Assembly: GCA_913055565.1 (NCBI GenBank)
Contig: CAJXKP010000017.1
Span: forward strand, 1 to 55,441
DNA length: 55,441 nt
Source of the DNA: an uncultured Ectothiorhodospiraceae bacterium
GTDB taxonomy: Bacteria; Pseudomonadota; Gammaproteobacteria; Nitrococcales; Nitrococcaceae
Reading direction: 5' to 3'
Notes under the pieces: generated by a model
Database searches by the model: none
Told to the model about the DNA's origin: nothing
Seen by the model: only the letters and a program-made list of their open reading frames with translations
Position numbers and translations under genes: made by a program
In this document: piece by piece, positions 1-8,992 of the stretch
Numbering within the stretch: position 1 is the stretch's first letter
Layout of the letters: each line of letters begins with the position of its first letter

Positions 1-1322
1 GGCCACATGCGCCGGGCCGCGCCCACCGGGGCCGCCAGGCTGTCCTCGCCCTCCTCCTGGTAGCGTGTGAGCGCTTGCTCACCGACAACGATGGCATCGT
101 CGACGATGATGCCCAGGGTCATGATCAGGGCGAACAGCGAGATCATGTTCACCGAGCCGCCGAAGGTATAGAGCAGGGCGAGGGCGGCCATGAACGAGGC
201 GGGAATGCCCACCGCCACCCAAAAGGCGACACGCCCCCGCAGGAACAGGAACAGGATTCCCAGCACCAGGAGCAGCCCGCTCAGGCCGTTGGTGACCAGG
301 AGCATGATCCGCTCCTTGAGCAGGCTCCAGGTCTCGTCGAAGGTGCGCAGGCCCACCCCGGGCGGCAGTCCGGCCCGGGCGCCCTCGACCCAGCGCTGGA
401 GGGTGCGCGCCGAGGCCAGGGTATCGCCCTCCTTGCTGCGCATGAGGGCCAGCTCCACCGCCGGCCGGCCCTGGTAGGTGACGCGAACCTCGCCGTCGCG
501 GTCGGCGCGCTCGATGGTGGCCATATCACCGAGCGCGAGGCGGCCGGTCTCCGGGCCGCCGCGGATAATGATGTCCCCGAAGCCCACTGTCCGGCGCCGC
601 TGCGTCTCACTGCGTAGCTGGCTCGCCGGCACGGTCTCACCCACCTCACCGGCGGGCAGATCCACGCTCTGGGCGTCCACGCGGTCTGCGATCTCGGGCA
701 GGGATAGGCCGAGCTCGTGTAACCGCGCCGGGCTTACGCGTACCGCGATCTTTTGCTCGGGCAGGCCCCGAATATCGACCTTGGCGATGCCGCGGTCGAG
801 GAGCTCATCGCGCATGTTCTGGACCCGCTGGCGCAATTCCGCCAGCCGCTGGGGCCCGGCATCGCCCTGCTTGGCATAGACCAGTACCTTGGCCACCGGA
901 TCGAAGCGGGTGACGCGTGTAACCTCGGGTTCCTCGGCGTCCTCGGGGAGATTGCGCACCTGCCCGACGCGTGACTTCGCCTGCTCCAGGGCCTCGCCCA
1001 TGTCGGCGCCCTGCTTGAACTCCAGCGAGATGCGCGAGATGCCCTCCGCCGACGTCGAGGTGATGTTCTTGAGGTGGTCCAGATTGCGCAGCTCCTGCTC
1101 CAGCGGCCGGGTCACGCCGTCCTCCATGTCGGACGCCGAGGCCCCCTGCCACGCCACGCTCACCGAGATGCGGCCCAGATCGAAATTGGGGAAGAACTGC
1201 GTGTTGATGTCGATGAGCGCGTAGACGCCGGTGAGGATCATTAGCGCCATGAGCAGATTCGCCGCCACCGGATGGCGGGCGAAGCGCGCCAGCAGGCCCG
1301 TGGCTTCCTCGCCCGAGGTCAC
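1..1322 (-). CDS. RND (HAE1/AcrB-type) efflux transporter, N-terminal part
   Basis: Proton-driven inner-membrane pump of a tripartite efflux system. The gene runs off the left edge, so only about 440 N-terminal residues are present. Translation begins at a GTG (1322-1320) that overlaps the TGA of the adaptor gene (GTGA overlap), so the two are translationally coupled. Visible: a short cytoplasmic N-terminus, first TM helix (PVAANLLMALMILTGVYAL), the periplasmic porter region with the family patterns FPNFDLGRI and RPLEQELRNLDHLKNI, and TM helices 2 to 4. The TM4 motif GIIVDDAIVVGEQ holds the two adjacent Asp residues of the proton relay. Substrate cannot be told from this part. The family is clear; whether it exports drugs, solvents or metals is open. 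Confidence 0.93.
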   Translation of the reverse strand, partial: MTSGEEATGLLARFARHPVAANLLMALMILTGVYALIDINTQFFPNFDLGRISVSVAWQGASASDMEDGVTRPLEQELRNLDHLKNITSTSAEGISRISLEFKQGADMGEALEQAKSRVGQVRNLPEDAEEPEVTRVTRFDPVAKVLVYAKQGDAGPQRLAELRQRVQNMRDELLDRGIAKVDIRGLPEQKIAVRVSPARLHELGLSLPEIADRVDAQSVDLPAGEVGETVPASQLRSETQRRRTVGFGDIIIRGGPETGRLALGDMATIERADRDGEVRVTYQGRPAVELALMRSKEGDTLASARTLQRWVEGARAGLPPGVGLRTFDETWSLLKERIMLLVTNGLSGLLLVLGILFLFLRGRVAFWVAVGIPASFMAALALLYTFGGSVNMISLFALIMTLGIIVDDAIVVGEQALTRYQEEGEDSLAAPVGAARRMW

Positions 1323-2584
1323 GGCGCGTCGCCCTTATCGGCGAGGCGCACGCGCAGCCCCTGGCTCGCGTTGGGGAGTTGGGTGGTTACGACCTGGTCG
1401 CCGGCATTCAGGGCCGGCGCTCTAAGCAGGAGCTGGTCCGGCGCGCCGGTTACGGCCCTTTGACCGGCACGCTCGATCTCGATCGCCTTGAGCCGTCCAT
1501 CGCGCACGACATAGATGCGGTCTTGCTCGTACAGCGCCGCCGGCGGTACGGCAATGAGTCCCTCACGGCGGGGCAGCTCAACCCTGACCTGGGCGAACTG
1601 GCCCAGCGCCAGATCAGCGGGTGCCTCGTCAGAGACCTCGAAGAGCGCCTCTACACCGGCCGCGCTCTCGGGACGGCGGCCGCCCAGCCGGTCGAGGCGG
1701 GCCGGCAGGGTCTGCTCGTCGACCTGGATCGTGGCGGTGATGGGCTCGCCGTTCGCGAGGGCCTGGCGAATTGCTGTGACCCGTGGGCCGGGGATCGTGG
1801 CCCGGACCTCGAGGGCTGAGCCGTCGTAGAGCGCGACCAGCGGATCACCCGGGCGCACCCGTTCGCCCGGCGATACGTTGACTGTCGTTATGGCGCCGTC
1901 GAAAGGCGCCGTGATGCGGGTACGCCCCAAATCCCGCTCGGCTTGCGTCAACCGTGCCTGGGCGCGTTCCTTTTGGGCCTGCAGGCGGGCCAGGCGCGCC
2001 TCGAAGCTGTTTACCTCCCGGCGTTCGCGGGCGAGGGCCAGACGGGCCTGCTCCAGCGTCCGCTGAGCCGCATCCACCTGTTCAGCGGAGGCCATCTCGG
2101 TATCCGCAAGGCGCCGAGTGCGTGCGAGGCCACGCTCGGCGATGTCGACTAGCGCTTGCTGGCGGGCCAGGCTCTTCTGGTCCGCCTTATGGGTGATTCG
2201 TGCCTCCTCGATCTGCGCGCTCGCCTCCGCGACGTCGGCGCGGCGCGCCTCGACCGTGGCCGCTAGGTCGGGACGTGCTAGTGTCACCAGGCGCTCGCCC
2301 CCGGCCGCGCTTTCGCCCTCGCGGGCCGGCACCGCCTCGACATCGGCGGTGACGGCGGCCGAGAGGGTGCTCGCGCGCGGTGATTCGAGCTCGCCGTACA
2401 GGCTCAGCGTTGGCGCGATGGCGCGCGGCTGGACGGCCTGCGTTGCCACGCGCCATACCCGCTCATCCTCGTTACGCGGTGGCGGCTCGGGGCGCGTAAA
2501 GACCATGGCTGTAAGCACGCCAGCCCCGATACCGATGCTGATCAGCGGTGGCAGTAGGTGGCGTAGCCAGAGTAAGCGGGTCAT
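1319..2584 (-). CDS. Periplasmic adaptor (HlyD/AcrA-type membrane fusion protein) of the RND pump
   Basis: Bridges the RND pump to an outer-membrane channel. From the chosen start (MTRLLWLRHLLPP) the protein has 421 residues: an N-terminal membrane anchor (LISIGIGAGVLTAMVF), a first lipoyl half near residues 60-110, a long Ala/Glu/Arg-rich coiled-coil hairpin (about 110-215), the second lipoyl half (LGRTRITAPFDGAITTVNVSPGERVRPGDPLVAL), then beta-barrel and membrane-proximal domains. An in-frame start 25 codons upstream exists, but it would place a polar stretch before the anchor, so the shorter form is preferred. Its stop overlaps the start of the pump gene. No outer-membrane partner is in view. 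Confidence 0.9.
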   Translation of the reverse strand: MTRLLWLRHLLPPLISIGIGAGVLTAMVFTRPEPPPRNEDERVWRVATQAVQPRAIAPTLSLYGELESPRASTLSAAVTADVEAVPAREGESAAGGERLVTLARPDLAATVEARRADVAEASAQIEEARITHKADQKSLARQQALVDIAERGLARTRRLADTEMASAEQVDAAQRTLEQARLALARERREVNSFEARLARLQAQKERAQARLTQAERDLGRTRITAPFDGAITTVNVSPGERVRPGDPLVALYDGSALEVRATIPGPRVTAIRQALANGEPITATIQVDEQTLPARLDRLGGRRPESAAGVEALFEVSDEAPADLALGQFAQVRVELPRREGLIAVPPAALYEQDRIYVVRDGRLKAIEIERAGQRAVTGAPDQLLLRAPALNAGDQVVTTQLPNASQGLRVRLADKGDAP

Positions 2585-2789
2585 GACGTACGGATCGGCC
2601 GGGGACGGTGAATAGGACACTGTGGTGTAGCAGTCGTTCGCCGTCCAGCGCTGTTGCACCGGGCCGGTATGGCGTTAGCCGAGGCGTTGAACAATTCAAT
2701 GCCTGCGTGTGGATGCGGCACCCCGCAGTGGCTATGGCTCGTGGCACGCGGTACGATCGCTAATGATCTGATCAACGAGGGAGGCCGCG

Positions 2790-3092
2790 ATGGCCTTAGT
2801 GGCTTGCCGGGCATGCCAAAAACGGGTATCCGACCGCTTGTCGGCCTGTGATTACTGCGGCGAACCGATCAACGGCCAGGGGGCGGACCGACGCGTTGGC
2901 GGTATAGAACAAGCCCCGCCTGGTGCTTCCTCCCAGACGGACGAGACCACCGGTATGAACCGCTATGGTCCGGTTATTACCGCGGCGGGTGTCGTTATCG
3001 GGCTGGCCCTGCAGTTCCTCGTCGGTGGTATCTGGGGCTTCATGCTTTTCGCGTTGGTGCTGATGGTCGGGGTTTACCTGGCTTATGGCTGA
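2790..3092 (+). CDS. Small zinc-ribbon membrane protein
   Basis: Protein of 100 residues. The N-terminus carries two CxxC pairs (CRACQKR near residue 6 and CDYCGE near residue 20), a classic zinc-ribbon knuckle. A polar linker follows, then about 40 hydrophobic C-terminal residues that can form two TM helices (GPVITAAGVVIGLALQFL and WGFMLFALVLMVGVYLAYG). A strong ribosome site (GAGGGAGG) precedes the ATG. Proteins with this zinc-ribbon/two-TM plan are common and mostly uncharacterised. No function is assigned. Confidence 0.75.
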   Translation: MALVACRACQKRVSDRLSACDYCGEPINGQGADRRVGGIEQAPPGASSQTDETTGMNRYGPVITAAGVVIGLALQFLVGGIWGFMLFALVLMVGVYLAYG

Positions 3093-3169
3093 TCCACCCT
3101 GGAATTATTACGCCGCCCCGACCGATACGGGGGCCGCTGACGATGGTGGTATCTCGCGGTAACCACGGC

Positions 3170-3559
3170 ATGCGGATCGGACGCGGGCTCGTCGTGCTCG
3201 TTGCGCTGGTCGTCAGTGCCTGTGGCCAGGGCGAGGAGTCCCTGGAGGTGACCGCCACGGCCTACACCATGCGCGAGTCGGAAACCAAGGAGGGCAATGT
3301 CGGCCTCGCTGCCTGGGGCGACCAGCTGGAACCCGGCATGAAAGCCATCGCGGTCTCACGGGATCTCATCCCCATGGGCCTGGACCACGAGACCGAGGTC
3401 ACCATTGAGGGGTTGGACGGGACCTACATCGTGCGCGACAAGATGCATAAGCGCTGGGAGGAAAAGATCGATATCTTCATGGGCACCGATGTCGAGGCCG
3501 CGCGCGAATGGGGCAAAGAGGAGGTGATCATCCACTGGGCCGACGCCGCCGACGAGTAG
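3170..3559 (+). CDS. 3D-domain lipoprotein (MltA/YocH-type 3D fold)
   Basis: Predicted exported lipoprotein of 129 residues. From the chosen ATG the N-terminus is MRIGRGLVVLVALVVSAC, a signal peptide ending in a lipobox with Cys18. The rest matches the 3D domain of lytic transglycosylase MltA and of Firmicute YocH-like proteins: TAYT at the start, AVSRDLIPMG, a VRDKMHK strand and KIDIFMGTD. The three family Asp residues (in SRD, VRD and KID) are all present. In MltA-type enzymes this domain sits at the glycan-cleaving site, so a cell-wall role is plausible but unproven. An alternative in-frame start at 3143 adds nine residues; neither start has a strong ribosome site. Confidence 0.75.
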   Translation: MRIGRGLVVLVALVVSACGQGEESLEVTATAYTMRESETKEGNVGLAAWGDQLEPGMKAIAVSRDLIPMGLDHETEVTIEGLDGTYIVRDKMHKRWEEKIDIFMGTDVEAAREWGKEEVIIHWADAADE

Positions 3560-3831
3560 CGGCGCCGTCGTACCCGAGATGGTCGTGGTCGCGACCAGAG
3601 GAGGCGGGTGGCTCGATGCGCTTAATGCGGCCGGGCGCGCCAATATCCCGCTTCGAGTTCAAGGCGCTGTTTCGGGTTATGACAGCGCGCTGCGTCAGCG
3701 ACCGAGTTAGGGTCCATCGAGGGCGGCTATTACGACGCTCCCAGCGAAGTCGGTACCTAGACAACCGCGGCATTCGGTGCATCGGGGTCCGCCTCGGCTG
3801 GCCATTTATTTCTGTGTTGGTGTCTTTCGGC

Positions 3832-4251
3832 TCAATGGCTGAGGTAGGTGTCCATGCTGGCGAGGCGGTCGTCGTCGCGTAGCAGATAGAGGGCGAGGCA
3901 GGCGGCAAGCATGGGCCAGGCGGCGAAGAACAGGATGTTCGCGCCGTCATAGGGGGCCAGGTATTGCTGGTACGAGGACACGGTCGAGACGCCGTGCATG
4001 AGCAGCACGATGCCGTAACTAAAGCGCTTGAGGAAGCCTGCCACAAAGGCCAGGACGACGATGAGTTGGAGCGCGCCGATGACATACATCGTTGCCGTGT
4101 CCAGCGATGGGATGCCATAAAAGCGCTCGAAGACACCCTGGCTATGGCCGGGGTTCAGGAATTTGTCGAGCGTCCAGGTGATCATTACGACGAACACGGC
4201 GATGCGGAGCGCGAGGAGGGAGAGGGTAAGACGCTGCTGGCGACTCGGCAT
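3832..4251 (-). CDS. DoxX-like four-helix membrane protein
   Basis: Integral membrane protein of 139 residues with about four TM segments: near residues 8-28, 52-72 (ATMYVIGALQLIVVLAFVAGF), 76-95 and 103-123 (ANILFFAAWPMLAACLALYLL). The layout and the first-helix pattern WTLDKFLNPG resemble the DoxX/DoxD superfamily of small membrane proteins, several of which are tied to redox balance. No catalytic residue can be named. A repeat element (4330-4496) lies 78 bp upstream of its start and may affect its transcription. Confidence 0.65.
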   Translation of the reverse strand: MPSRQQRLTLSLLALRIAVFVVMITWTLDKFLNPGHSQGVFERFYGIPSLDTATMYVIGALQLIVVLAFVAGFLKRFSYGIVLLMHGVSTVSSYQQYLAPYDGANILFFAAWPMLAACLALYLLRDDDRLASMDTYLSH

Positions 4252-4329
4252 GATGGACTCCCGGTGCGGGTTTTCTATTGCGGTCGAAGTGTAATGCCCG
4301 GTTCCCGGTAGCGCTATCCGTGTTAGGCG

Positions 4330-4496
4330 CTAGGGAGACGCTGAATAATGCCCGCGCGCCCGGCGGGGCCGTCGGGCGCGCGGAACCGGTACCGCGAAGC
4401 TTGACGGTACAGCCACTACAGCACGGTGCGCCGCGCCTTGCCTGCGGGCGCGGTTAGTGGCCAGAGGCCCGCGGAAATTGTTCAGCGTCTCCCTAG
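4330..4496. mobile_element. MITE-like element, copy 1 (CTAG-flanked)
   Basis: A 167-bp non-coding element counting both CTAG flanks. The left end reads CTAG then GGAGACGCTGAATAAT; the right end reads ATTGTTCAGCGTCTCC then CTAG, so the ends are inverted repeats and CTAG looks like a 4-bp target duplication. Reversed, its interior aligns with the copies at 20552 and 29652 through a shared core (GCCTCTGGCC, then GTCAAGCTT with a following GCG), so it is inserted in the opposite orientation. The right CTAG supplies the TAG stop of the methyltransferase-like gene on the minus strand. It has no ORF and would have to be moved in trans. CTAG duplication fits IS5-type transposases, which is family knowledge and not shown here. 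Confidence 0.85.
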
Positions 4497-4981
4497 GGCC
4501 TTTGGCTCAGGTCCGGTCGGCTGAAAGGCCACCAAAGACCCGTCTGCTGGTGCCATTCGGCGTGCTCCTCGGGGAATTGCGCGGCGAGCTGGTGGTCCTC
4601 GTGCTGTGATTGCCGCCATAGCGCGACCAGCGCGACGGGATAGATGACGGCCGTCACCAGCGAGGCCGGGTATAGCGCGAATGCCAGGTAGAGGATGGCG
4701 TCGCCGAGATACATCGGGTGGCGGATCCAACGGAACAGCCCCCGATCAGTGATGATTCCGGCTCCTGCCTCGCGATGGAGATGGCGCTCCAAGAGGATGT
4801 AGTGGCCGAGATTGATGGTCCCGCCGACTAGCACTAGGCCGAGGAAGACGGGGTAACTGAGCAGTTCCTGCGTCGGGCCGCTACTCGGGACTAACGTGAC
4901 CACGATGAAGTGGGCGATCAGGGCGAGGCCGAGGATGACCTTAACGCCCCAGGCGGGCGTTATCGGGCAGCGCATGCGCAT
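4493..4981 (-). CDS. Isoprenylcysteine carboxyl methyltransferase (ICMT)/phospholipid methyltransferase-like membrane protein
   Basis: Membrane protein of 162 residues from the chosen ATG (MRMRCPITPAWG), which has a ribosome site (AGAGGGGG) about 8 bases upstream. The frame stays open 42 codons further up, but that part lacks a ribosome site. Several TM helices flank the signature RGLFRWIRHPMYLGD, the SAM-contacting RHPxY motif of the ICMT/PEMT superfamily. Bacterial members methylate unknown small molecules or lipids, so no substrate is proposed. The TAG stop lies in the CTAG at the end of the repeat element 4330-4496. Confidence 0.75.
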   Translation of the reverse strand: MRMRCPITPAWGVKVILGLALIAHFIVVTLVPSSGPTQELLSYPVFLGLVLVGGTINLGHYILLERHLHREAGAGIITDRGLFRWIRHPMYLGDAILYLAFALYPASLVTAVIYPVALVALWRQSQHEDHQLAAQFPEEHAEWHQQTGLWWPFSRPDLSQRP

Positions 4982-5222
4982 CGTTGTTGCCCCCTCTTTC
5001 GCCGTTTTCGCTCGGTCGTCTTGGTAGCTCGTGCGGCTCGTGCCCGCCGCTGGGGTCGCCGAGTGTCGCATACGGCTCGGTGGTTTTGATGCCGGGTGAG
5101 ACGCCATGACATGGGTGCCACAACCTCGCTAGATTGCGGCGGTCGCCCTAGCGTCGCCGAGCTGGTGCGGCGGTAGCGCTGGCGGCTGCCTGCTGGGCCG
5201 AGATGGAGGTGACAACGCGGCC

Positions 5223-6761
5223 ATGCGGTTCGATAGCATCCTGTTCGGGGCGGGTGGCGGCGATCAAACGGCTGAGCCGCCCCCGGCCCCCGATTGTTTG
5301 GTGGACCTCGGTCTGGACCAGCTTGTAGAGCGGCTCAACCGCGGGCGCGAGGGCTATCGGCTGGCCGATTTCTTCCACCAACCGCTGGCGGAGCCCCGGC
5401 TCATTGCGTATCGCCAGGCGGTTATGCGCGACCTCGCGGATGACGGCGTTCACGAGGCCCTGGATCGGTTTACGCGCACCATGCGCCAGCGCCAGCGCGA
5501 GTTCGCTCAGGCCGCGTCGATGAGCCATCGATTGCAGGCCCAGCGCTGGCAGCTCGAGGCGGCGGCCAGCTACCGGCGAGCCGTGAATGAGCTCGCTGAC
5601 GCCCTGCATTCGGCGCCCCTCGCGTCCGAAGGACTTACCTCCTTTCGCCACTATCTCGGCGCCTATGTCGAGTCCGAGGCATTTGCCGCGTTCTGTCGGG
5701 CCCTGGATGCGGTGACCGAGGCGCTGGACGCGGTGCATTACACGGTGGCCATCGAGGACGACGCCGTCGAGGTGCAGGCGTTCGCTGGTGAGGCCGATTA
5801 TCTCGCTGAGATCGAGTCCACCTTCGCGGGCTTGCGGGAGGCGGGCGCGGTGCCTGCCGAGCAGGCCGACCATCAAGACACCTTAGGCGTTAGTGTGCTT
5901 GAGGCACGGATCTTGGATTACGTCGCGGCGCTGTTCCCCGATGCCTTTGATCGGTTGGCCATGTTCTGCCGCGATGACGCGTCCTATCAGGACCCGACTC
6001 TCGTGCGTTTCGAGCGCGAGGTGGCGTTCTATCTGGCCTATCGCGAGCTTATGACGGCTCTGGAAGCCGACGGCGTGGCCTTCTGTTACCCGGAGCTAGT
6101 CACGGCCAAGGGCAATATCCGGGCTCGCGGTGTGGCCGATATCGCCCTGGCGGCCAAGCTCGCCGGCGGGAGCCAGGCCGTTGTCACCAACGACTTCGCC
6201 TACGAGGGGGGTGAGCGTGCGCTGGTGGTGACGGGGCCCAATCAGGGCGGTAAGACGACCTTTGCCCGCAGCGTGGGTCAGCTCCACTACCTCGCCGCGT
6301 TGGGGCTGCCGGTGCCGGCGTGCGAGGCCCGGTTGCTCCATGTCGACGCCGTGCTGACGCACTTCGATCGCGAGGAGGCGATTAATGAGCAACAGGGCCG
6401 GCTCGAGGCCGATCTTTGGCGCGCCCGTGCGATCCTGAATCGGGTCGGTCCGCACACGCTGGTGATCCTCAATGAGTTGTTCCAATCCACGCAGGCCAGC
6501 GACGCGGTGGCGCTGACGCGGCGGATACTGACGCGGCTGCGTGACGGCGATGCCCTGGCGGTTTGCGTAACCTTCGTGCCGGAGGCGGTGGCCGGCGATC
6601 CGGCAAGCGTGACCATGGTCAGTACCCGCGATCCGGCGGACCCGGAGCAGCCGGCCTATGGCGTCGTGCGGCGGCGCCCGGGCGCTAGCGCCCACGCCGA
6701 AACGCTGGCCGCGCGCCACGGGCTTACGCCGCAGCGACTAGCACGGAGGCTGAGCCGTTGA
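5223..6761 (+). CDS. MutS-type ATPase, divergent, first of a tandem pair
   Basis: Protein of 512 residues with a helical lever/clamp-like region (about 30-300; FHQPLAEPRLIAYRQAV resembles the start of MutS domain III) and a C-terminal MutS domain V ATPase. Walker A is TGPNQGGKTTF (T337-F347). The Walker B region reads LVILNELFQST, with Asn417 where MutS has Asp, followed by Glu418. The His of the MutS TH motif after Walker B is replaced (AVCVTFVPE). The mismatch-reading domain I, the connector domain II and a Smr nuclease tail are absent, so this is not canonical MutS. The gene overlaps the next one by 4 bases, suggesting a heteromeric complex. Function unknown; DNA or RNA junction binding is a guess from family. 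Confidence 0.8.
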   Translation: MRFDSILFGAGGGDQTAEPPPAPDCLVDLGLDQLVERLNRGREGYRLADFFHQPLAEPRLIAYRQAVMRDLADDGVHEALDRFTRTMRQRQREFAQAASMSHRLQAQRWQLEAAASYRRAVNELADALHSAPLASEGLTSFRHYLGAYVESEAFAAFCRALDAVTEALDAVHYTVAIEDDAVEVQAFAGEADYLAEIESTFAGLREAGAVPAEQADHQDTLGVSVLEARILDYVAALFPDAFDRLAMFCRDDASYQDPTLVRFEREVAFYLAYRELMTALEADGVAFCYPELVTAKGNIRARGVADIALAAKLAGGSQAVVTNDFAYEGGERALVVTGPNQGGKTTFARSVGQLHYLAALGLPVPACEARLLHVDAVLTHFDREEAINEQQGRLEADLWRARAILNRVGPHTLVILNELFQSTQASDAVALTRRILTRLRDGDALAVCVTFVPEAVAGDPASVTMVSTRDPADPEQPAYGVVRRRPGASAHAETLAARHGLTPQRLARRLSR

Positions 6762-8272
6762 GGGTGCGGCTCATGGCACCCGATGCGGCCTTTGATCCGG
6801 AGGCGTCACCCGATACGGCCGATCGGGATGCGCTGCAGCAGGATCTGGCCCTGGGGCCGATCATCGCCGCCATGGCTGCCGGCGATCCGGTCATTGAGCG
6901 GGTCGCCCGCGCGGCGTTGATGACGGCGCCGGCCACCGAGCCGGCGCAGACGCGCTATCGCCAGTCCCTCCTCGCCGACTGCCGCCAGCACCCTGTGATG
7001 ATACGACGGCTCTACGAGCACACCGGCGAGGTGCTCGCGGCCCGGCGCCATGGCCTGAATGCTCGGCTAGCGACGGTGGTGATTCGTCATGCCGCCAATC
7101 AGCTCACCGGTACGATCGACGGCCTTAGCCGCGTTCGCGATGAGCTGGCCGCCTGCCGGCAGGAACTGCAGTCGCCGGGGCTCTTAACGTTGGCTGCTGA
7201 TCTCGATGCCCACCTGAACGCCGAGGCCGTGGCGACCATGCAACGGCATTTGCACGCGCTTCGCCGCGGCAGGGCGTATCGCGTCAGTGCCCGGTTGGGC
7301 ACCGGCAACAAGGGCGTCGGCTACCGCCTTCGGTGCGGTGAGTCGCGGCGCGGTAGCTGGCGTCGTTGGCTAGCGCCGCGGCGAGGCGGCTATCGGCTGG
7401 CCATCGATCCTGACGACGAGCGCTACCGCACCGCGCTGCGTGCGTTTCGCGAGGAGCGCCTGGCGCCGCTGAGTCAGAGCCTCAAGGCCATTGCGCAGGA
7501 TGCCGAGGCCACACTGGCTCAATTGCGCGACGAGCTGGCCTTCTACGTCGGCTGCCTTAATCTTGAGGACGAGCTGGCGAGGCTCGGCGTGGCGACCACA
7601 GTGCCGACGGTGCTGTCGCCGGATGCGGGGGCCTGGCAGGGGCGGGGCTTGGTGGACGCGGCCTTGGCGTTAACCGCGCGTTCCGGCGTCGTCGCCAATG
7701 ATCTGGCTGCCGATAACTGCCGGACCATCGTTGTCACGGGCGCCAATCGCGGCGGTAAGACCACCTTCCTGCGCAGCCTGGGCCAGATGCAGCTCATGGG
7801 CCAGACCGGCTGTGTCGTTGCCGCCGAGGGGGCAATGCTGAGCGCACGCGATGTCGTGCTGACCCATTTCCCGCGCCCTGAGGATGCGGGCCTGGACCGC
7901 GGCAAGCTCGATGAGGAGCTGGCACGCCTGAGCGATTGCGTTGAGCGTTTAACGCCGCGGGCCTTGTTGCTATCCAATGAGTCCTGTGCCGTAACGAATC
8001 AGCGCGAGGGCGCGCGCATACTCCAGGACGTCGCGACGGCCTTACACGCCCACGGGGCGCATGCGGTCTATGTAACGCATCTACATGAGTTCGCGGCCGC
8101 CCTGGCGGCATGGCACGACTCGCATCGGCTGATGCTGCGTGCGGCCCGTACCCCCGATGGCCTGCGCAGCTATCGCATCGTCCCCGGCGAGCCGGAGACC
8201 ACCACCCATGCGTACGATCTGTTCGAACGCATCATCGGCGTTGGCGGTGGCACCCCCTCTGGCCCCGTTTGA
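6758..8272 (+). CDS. MutS-type ATPase, divergent, second of a tandem pair
   Basis: Protein of 504 residues built like its upstream neighbour: a helical N-terminal half and a C-terminal MutS domain V ATPase. Walker A is GANRGGKTTFLR (G328 onward). The Walker B region is LLLSNESCAVTNQREGA, with Asn407-Glu408 instead of Asp-Glu. Unlike its partner it keeps a TH motif (VYVTHLHEF, His441) like that of MutS. Probable start is the TTG at 6758, 8 bases after GGAGG and overlapping the previous stop; GTG 6764 is an alternative. The Asn-Glu form of Walker B is, as I recall, typical of a MutS-related subfamily outside MutS1 and MutS2. A specific role is not known. Confidence 0.8.
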   Translation: MRVRLMAPDAAFDPEASPDTADRDALQQDLALGPIIAAMAAGDPVIERVARAALMTAPATEPAQTRYRQSLLADCRQHPVMIRRLYEHTGEVLAARRHGLNARLATVVIRHAANQLTGTIDGLSRVRDELAACRQELQSPGLLTLAADLDAHLNAEAVATMQRHLHALRRGRAYRVSARLGTGNKGVGYRLRCGESRRGSWRRWLAPRRGGYRLAIDPDDERYRTALRAFREERLAPLSQSLKAIAQDAEATLAQLRDELAFYVGCLNLEDELARLGVATTVPTVLSPDAGAWQGRGLVDAALALTARSGVVANDLAADNCRTIVVTGANRGGKTTFLRSLGQMQLMGQTGCVVAAEGAMLSARDVVLTHFPRPEDAGLDRGKLDEELARLSDCVERLTPRALLLSNESCAVTNQREGARILQDVATALHAHGAHAVYVTHLHEFAAALAAWHDSHRLMLRAARTPDGLRSYRIVPGEPETTTHAYDLFERIIGVGGGTPSGPV

Positions 8273-8551
8273 TAACTGCCGCGGCGGCGCGGGGGCTCGG
8301 ACGAGCGCTCGCGATCGATGGCTTGATGGGTCGCGCACGGCCGGGGCAGGCCACAGCGCTGCGTTGGTGATGTATGGTTACGCCACGCGGCGGGGCCGCC
8401 CTGTGAGACCGTCGCAACTATACTTCAAGCGGGTGGGTGGCACGCGCGATACGTTGCCGTGAGCTGGTCGCACCCGGCTACCCCGCTGGTGCCCAGGGAA
8501 GGGCGGTAGACGCCTCCAAATCGATAGGTACGCGCACGAGGGAGTGACCCG

Positions 8552-8992
8552 ATGTTCGGGCTGATACGGACGATTCGCAATAGCTGGCGGCATTCCCGGG
8601 CCGTGGTGACGGCCGCCAACCTGCTCGATCACGCGGGACTCGCCGGTGATAGCACGCGGATCGCCGAGGCGGTGATGGGCCACGCCTGGCAAGCGTATGC
8701 TCCTCGCCTCGATGGTCGTTTCGGTGTCAGGCCGCGCCATGAGGTCCTTGCGTTGTTCGCCCTCGCGCTCGCCGTCAGCCGGGGTGTGCTGGGTGAACGG
8801 GCAACCCCGGCGGCGCGCGAGGCGCTGGTGGTCGGGATCGGCAAGCATGGGCTCTACAATGGCCGCAGCCGCGAATGGCACGCGCCGGGGGAGGTCGAGC
8901 TCCTGGCCTTCGCCCGCGCCGTTCTCGACGACCCCGCCAACGCGGTGCTGGAGCCACCGCTGTGGGGCCATGGGGGAACGGCAAACGTCTAA
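8552..8992 (+). CDS. Hypothetical protein of 146 residues
   Basis: Not recognised. The ATG follows a ribosome site (GAGGGAG). The protein is largely helical and soluble, starting MFGLIRTIRNSWRHSRAVV, with an Ala/Leu-rich helix in the middle (HEVLALFALALAVSRGVL). No signal peptide, membrane segment or metal motif is visible. It lies 280 bp after the MutS-like pair on the same strand and about 230 bp before glpD, so it could be a separate unit. The open frame and normal codon use support it being real. Confidence 0.6.
   Translation: MFGLIRTIRNSWRHSRAVVTAANLLDHAGLAGDSTRIAEAVMGHAWQAYAPRLDGRFGVRPRHEVLALFALALAVSRGVLGERATPAAREALVVGIGKHGLYNGRSREWHAPGEVELLAFARAVLDDPANAVLEPPLWGHGGTANV

Noticed and set aside
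3616-3882. A small frame (MRLMRPGAPISRFEF) after the 3D-domain gene.
   Set aside because: Ribosome site too distant, basic random-looking sequence, and its end runs antisense into the DoxX-like gene.
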